From contig JAQCHM010000127.1 of NCBI GenBank assembly GCA_027730885.1, forward strand, positions 1 to 8,472: a stretch of DNA of 8,472 bases. Direction: 5' to 3'. Positions within the stretch are counted from its first letter, which is position 1. Each line of letters opens with the position of its first letter. The stretch is from Actinomycetota bacterium. GTDB taxonomy: Bacteria; Actinomycetota; Acidimicrobiia; Acidimicrobiales; SZUA-35. Below, piece after piece: positions 5,162-8,472 of this stretch. The notes below the pieces were generated by a model, which was not told where the DNA came from, searched no databases, and worked only from the letters and a program-made list of their open reading frames with translations. Position numbers and translations under genes: made by a program.

Positions 5162-7554
5162 TCAGCTGGTGACGGGCACCCAGACGAGGAGCCAATCGGC
5201 AATCGTGATGTCGGTCTTCTCGAGGGAGATCTCGAGTGGCTCGACGGCCTGGGCCTTGGCCGTCCACTCGTCGTCGATCTCGATCAGGGCGTCCTGGAGC
5301 TGGTGTTCCAACTGCTCGAGCTCATCGAACTTCTCGGCCACCCGGTTCTGGGCCGAATCGAGTCGGGCTTCGGCCGACTGCTGCTCTCGGCGCCCGCCGG
5401 CTGCCCGCCGGGCTGCGGTCGCCATGCTCCTGGCCCGTCGGCGACCTCCGAGCAAGCCGCCCAACAGGCTGGTTCCGAGGTCGATGATGTTCTGGGTCCG
5501 CCGGCCTTCGTGATGGGTCTCCAGTTCGTTCACCCGGTCCTGCGCCTTGGCCAGGGCCTGGTCGATACGTGCCCGCTGCGTCTCGAGCTTGGCCCGGATC
5601 TTCTCGGCCGCCACGTCTTCCTGCTCCTCGGCGGCGAGACCGCACCGGAGCGCGAAGGCTTCGGGCGGCTCGCCGGGCCGGGGCCACAGCTTGAGGTGGG
5701 GATTGGTCAGCAAGTCGAGCGACCGCGTGGCGTACAGGCGATCCTTCAACGACGCCTGGGCGCCCTTCAGCGCGGCTTTCGTGATGGTGAACTCGGGTGA
5801 AACGTACCGGGCATTCGGCGGCGGCTCGAGCACGAAGTAGCGGTCGTCGAAGTCGACCGTGACGACGGCACCGACGTCGACCCTGTCCCCCGTGAGGGGC
5901 AGCACTGCCTCCCACTGCTCGATGTGACGTACGTCGGCGGCGGCGTCGTCGAACAGCAGGTTGACCCGGGCCACCAACATGGGAACGAGGCGGGTGCCGC
6001 TCTGGTCGGCACCGACGGCAGCGGCCCACGGGGCGCTGGGATGGAGGTACCGCACGAGCAGATCGTCGGGCAGCGAGGGCGGAATGGTGGATTCGTCCGA
6101 TGCCTCCGATGTTGGGGGCTCGGTTGGCGTATCGGCGGCGCTCGAGGCGCGAGCGGGGGCGATCGAGGCCCGCTGCGAGGTCATCAGCTCCGAGATCCGC
6201 TCCCGGGTTCTCGGTCCGGCGAGATAGCTGAGCGCCCAGCGGCTGGAGAACAACGGGAGCTCTGCGGTCTTGGCTGTCCAAAGCACGAACTGACGCTTGG
6301 CGAGCCCACTGATCACCCGCTCGACCTCGCCGACATCCACACCCCCGTCTGCTCCCCGGAGTCCATCGACGAGGCGGTTCTTGTCCTGCTCGGTTTGTAG
6401 GCGCCCGATCATCCACGTGCCGGCGTTGCTGATGGCCTTGTAGTCCAGATCGACCGGGTTCTGTGTGGACAAGACGAGGCCTACGCCGAAGGCGCGTGCC
6501 TGCTCCAGCAGCGTGAGGATGGGCTTCTTGGGGGCCGGATTGCCGACCGGGGGAGCGAGCCCCATGACCTCGTCGATGTAGATCAAGGCCCGCAGCTCGG
6601 TGGTGCCCGGCTGAGAGCGCATCCAGCTGATGACGCGGCTGAGGATCAGGGTGATGGCGAAGTGCCGTTCGGGCTCATCGAGATGCGACAACGAGATGAC
6701 AGCGGCGCGTGGCGAGCCGGTCGAATCCCAAAGCATCGAGTCGATGTCGAGCGGTACGCCCTCGGCCCCGCCGCGAAGCTCGGGGAGGCAAGGAGTCCGT
6801 TGAGTCGCAGGACCAAGGTCTGGCGGTCCGAGGCGGGAAAGAACGTATCGAGTTCGAGCACTCCGAGCTTGCGGATCGGCGGGTCCAGAATCTGACCGAG
6901 CAACGAGGGCAGGTCGAGGTCGGTTCCGGACTCCCAGGCCCGCATGATCAGGTTGGAGAGCAGGATGTGTTCGCGGCCCGACAGCGGGTCGCTGTCCACC
7001 CCGACCAAGCCGAGGAGGCCATTGACCGTTGCGTCGGCTTCGTCCTGTCGAACCGAGATGTCGTCCGACGCTGGTTTGGTGAGTCGGCCGAGAGCATTGA
7101 CGGGAATGCCGGCGTTCGAGCCCGGCGTGTAGATGACCGGTCGAGCTGCCTGCTGCAACTGGGCGACGTCAGTCCCGTCGAGCCCCCAGGATGCAAGCCC
7201 GTCACGCCAGCTCTGTGCTGTCTTGGCCGCCAGCTCGGCCACGCTGGTCTGCTCGATCCGGGCCGTGCCCTCGTCGACCCACGGTTCGAAATCCGACGGC
7301 GCGAAGTTCGGGAAGGTCAGGGCCAGGTTCCCGAGGTCGCCCTTGGGATCGATGGCAAGCACCGGGACTCCGCTGAGCAGCGCCTCCTCGAGGAGGACCA
7401 GACCCAGGCCCGTCTTTCCCGACCCGGTCATGCCGACGATGACGCCGTGGGTGGTGAAATCGGCGCTGCTCAAAAGGACAGGTTCTCCCGATCGTTCACC
7501 GGACAGCGGTGCGATACGTTCTCCGACGAAGAGCTTTCCGAGCGGTCTTTCCAT
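5162..7554 (-). pseudogene. HerA/DUF87-like ATP-binding protein gene, split by a one-base frameshift
   Basis: Two adjoining frames together encode one protein of about 797 residues, normal for this HerA/FtsK-superfamily ATPase group. Codons 1-262 (7554-6769) carry the Walker A motif GMTGSGKTG (41-49), then AIDPKGDLGNL (67-77). From 6768 to 5162 the other frame carries the Walker B strand ALIYIDEVMGLAPP, the polar strand LVLSTQNPVDLDYKAISN, an acidic/Pro linker, and a long C-terminal coiled coil (about 130 residues) broken by a Gly/Leu segment (DLGTSLLGGLLGG). In intact relatives I would expect SFAA, then Trp or Gly, then AEGVPLDIDSMLW without a break; here one base is missing between 6769 and 6768, at a GGGG run. 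If the lesion is real, the product stops at 6646 after about 302 residues, with Walker A but without Walker B. A sequencing error is equally possible. The start ATG at 7554 is chosen by family similarity (MERPLGKLFVGERI). It may act on DNA, but its role is unknown. Confidence 0.85.
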
Positions 7555-7624
7555 CCCGAGAGGTTGGCACGCGATTCGACGCATCGCGCCCATCGACAGG
7601 AAAAGAGGGCACACTGTGGCTGAT

Positions 7625-7642
7625 GACGCCCCCTGTGGCGTC
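7625..7642 (+). promoter_or_regulatory. Perfect inverted repeat upstream of the LEA-like gene
   Basis: GACGCC (7625-7630) and GGCGTC (7637-7642) form a perfect 6-bp stem with a 6-base loop, ending 8 bases before the AAGGAG ribosome site. A small palindrome CACACTGTG lies at 7610-7618, and CTGTGGC is repeated at 7614 and 7633. These elements fill the 107-bp gap between the divergent ATPase and LEA-like genes, so they could be an operator or a 5' leader hairpin. No convincing -10/-35 pair was identified. Confidence 0.3.
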
Positions 7643-7661
7643 GAACAAACAAGGAGCACGT

Positions 7662-7997
7662 ATGGGAATCCTGGACAAGCTCAAGGGAATGTTGGGCGGC
7701 GCGAGCAAGACCGCCGAGAGCAAACTGGGCCCGTTGGCCGGAAAGGCGGAAGCTGCCATCGGTCCGCTGGCCGAGAAGGCCGAAGCTGCGCTGGGCGACG
7801 TTGCCGAGAAGGCCCGCGACGCGGCCGAGGTCGCCGTCGACAAGGCGCGTGGAGCGGCCGACAAGGTCAGCGACATGGTCGGGGACAAGGTCGGTCAAAA
7901 GGGTGCCGACGCCGTAGATCAGGCAGCAGATGCGGCCGCCGACAAGGTTGAGGATGCAATCTCCGATGCCGCCGAGAAGGTCGACCCCTCCGCCTGA
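7662..7997 (+). CDS. LEA-like Ala-rich protein with eight 11-residue repeats
   Basis: This small protein of 111 residues starts with a short amphipathic segment (MGILDKLKGMLGG) and then, from residue 23 to 110, is built of eight consecutive 11-residue units such as GPLAEKAEAAL and GDVAEKARDAA. It contains no Cys, Trp, Phe, Tyr, His or Asn and is dominated by Ala, Asp, Glu, Lys and Val. This 11-residue amphipathic-helix periodicity is typical of group 3 LEA and apolipoprotein-like proteins, which are disordered in solution and fold on membranes or on drying. A stress-protective or membrane-surface role is therefore inferred. The MGILDKLKG start also resembles the small Rv0909/MT0933-type antitoxins, but no toxin gene is adjacent. 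The ATG at 7662 is firm: AAGGAG sits at 7651-7656, 5 bases upstream. The gene is divergent from the ATPase gene and convergent with the glycosylase gene. Confidence 0.85.
   Translation: MGILDKLKGMLGGASKTAESKLGPLAGKAEAAIGPLAEKAEAALGDVAEKARDAAEVAVDKARGAADKVSDMVGDKVGQKGADAVDQAADAAADKVEDAISDAAEKVDPSA
7728..7991 (+). repeat. Tandem 33-bp coding repeat (eight units)
   Basis: Eight in-frame 33-bp units encode the 11-residue repeats of the LEA-like protein. Units one (7728-7760) and two (7761-7793) agree at 25 of 33 bases, as in recent duplication; later units keep the amphipathic pattern but have drifted in sequence. Confidence 0.65.
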
Positions 7998-8019
7998 GGC
8001 TCAGGTCTCGGGGCCCTTC
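7976..8019. terminator. Interrupted hairpin shared by two convergent genes
   Basis: Three nested arm pairs are visible: GAAGG (7976-7980) with CCTTC (8015-8019), CCCC (7985-7988) with GGGG (8010-8013), and CCTGA (7993-7997) with TCAGG (8001-8005) around a 3-base loop. The innermost pair contains the stop codons of both genes. A total of 14 pairs with small internal loops suits a bidirectional terminator for the LEA-like and glycosylase genes. No T-tract is present. Confidence 0.42.
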
Positions 8020-8472
8020 AGCAAGACTTGAACATGATCAGTCAGGGAGTCGAGCGATTCCCTGGCGTTCAAACCACTCGTATTGGGCATCAGGTACACC
8101 GGCGTGCCCCCGAGCGGCGAGCCCTGCCATCCCGCCACCGCCGAGGGGCCAAGCCCCTGCCGCCAGCCGGTCAGGCCGACCATCAGGATCGAGGCCGGTC
8201 GCAGCCACCGCACCAGCCGCTCCAGGCGGACGACGCCTGATCGGAACTCCGATGGCGTCACTTCGTCGGCGCGGCGCGTGGTGCGCTTCACCAGGTCGGT
8301 GAAGCCGATGCGGTCTGCGGTCAGCGCTTCATACTGATCGCGGTCACGTTGCACCAGGCCGGCCCGGAGTGCAGCAGGCCAGAACCGATTGCCGTTTCGG
8401 GAGAACGGTATACCAGCCGTCGCCGCGTGGGGACTGGGGTTCAGCCCGCAAGCCAGTACCTTCATCCCGGCC
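8001..8472 (-). CDS. mug: Mismatch-specific DNA glycosylase, Mug/TDG type (5' end may lie beyond the window)
   Basis: The protein belongs to the G:T/U mismatch-specific branch of the uracil-DNA glycosylase superfamily, which removes uracil or thymine (and ethenocytosine) from mismatches in base excision repair. Counting from the first visible Met (8465), the active-site motif is ACGLNPSPHAA (residues 5-15) with N9 as the catalytic asparagine, as in the GINPG motif of Mug and TDG; here the last Gly is Ser. NGNRFWPAALRAGL (24-37) is the conserved segment that follows, and the DNA-intercalation loop is MPNTSGLNA (126-134). From ATG 8465 the protein has 154 residues; relatives usually carry 15-25 more residues before this strand. 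The frame is open to the edge with Ala-Gly before the Met, much like the family, so the true start is probably outside the window. Its stop is 3 bases from the convergent LEA-like gene. Confidence 0.87.
   Translation of the reverse strand, partial: AGMKVLACGLNPSPHAATAGIPFSRNGNRFWPAALRAGLVQRDRDQYEALTADRIGFTDLVKRTTRRADEVTPSEFRSGVVRLERLVRWLRPASILMVGLTGWRQGLGPSAVAGWQGSPLGGTPVYLMPNTSGLNARESLDSLTDHVQVLLKGPET

Noticed and set aside
6709..7623. 304-codon plus-strand open frame across the ATPase gene
   Set aside because: It is opposite the Walker A half of the ATPase, is rich in Arg/Gln with no recognisable domain, and has no matching promoter or ribosome site.
7662..7997. Toxin-antitoxin module (MT0933-like antitoxin)
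   Set aside because: Only the first few residues (MGILDKLKG) resemble that family; the rest is a regular 11-residue repeat and no small toxin gene is adjacent on the same strand.
1..8472. CRISPR array, tRNA/rRNA genes, insertion sequence or phage genes
   Set aside because: No spaced identical repeats, no cloverleaf-like sequence with a TTCGANNC arm in context, no transposase or integrase motifs, and no terminal inverted repeats were found by reading both strands.

Overview
The window looks like chromosomal DNA from a high-GC actinobacterium, plausibly of the Acidimicrobiia type. The signs are high G+C with G/C-rich third positions in the real frames, GTG starts, an F420-dependent luciferase-like oxidoreductase, a minimal HEXXH zincin and a large HerA/FtsK-like ATPase with a C-terminal coiled coil, all common in that phylum. 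This placement is inference from protein style; there is no rRNA or other marker here. No tRNA, rRNA, CRISPR array, insertion sequence or prophage gene was seen, and no gene-free stretch exceeds 200 bases.

Layout, left to right. (1) The C-terminal part of an unrecognised membrane-anchored protein runs in from the left edge (to 1034, +) and is followed at once by a bulged 10-bp hairpin terminator. (2) An LLM-class F420-dependent oxidoreductase (1090-2061, +). (3) A 184-bp gap with a candidate promoter and a perfect inverted repeat at the expected transcription start, then a Prx5-type peroxiredoxin (2246-2722, +). (4) A minimal zincin-like metallopeptidase, convergent (2750-3094, -). (5) A 128-bp divergent regulatory region, then a Rieske non-heme iron oxygenase alpha subunit (3223-4521, +). 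(6) An alpha/beta hydrolase of the phospholipase/carboxylesterase type (4491-5123, -), whose 3' end overlaps the Rieske gene by 31 bp. It lies 38 bp downstream of (7), a HerA/DUF87-like ATPase gene (5162-7554, -) split by a one-base frameshift near 6768. (8) Divergent from it, a small alanine-rich protein built of eight 11-residue repeats, LEA-like (7662-7997, +). (9) A Mug/TDG-type mismatch-specific DNA glycosylase (8001 to the right edge, -), converging on (8) with a 3-bp gap inside a hairpin.

The genes do not form one obvious pathway. The content is ordinary housekeeping and accessory metabolism: redox enzymes (F420 oxidoreductase, peroxiredoxin, Rieske oxygenase), a stress-type repeat protein, a DNA repair glycosylase and an ATPase. 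I found no convincing new multi-gene system. The points most worth a second look are the single-base lesion in the ATPase gene, the perfect 11-residue repeat protein, the operator-like repeat at the peroxiredoxin promoter, the unrecognised membrane protein at the left edge, and hairpins that contain or abut stop codons at three gene ends.
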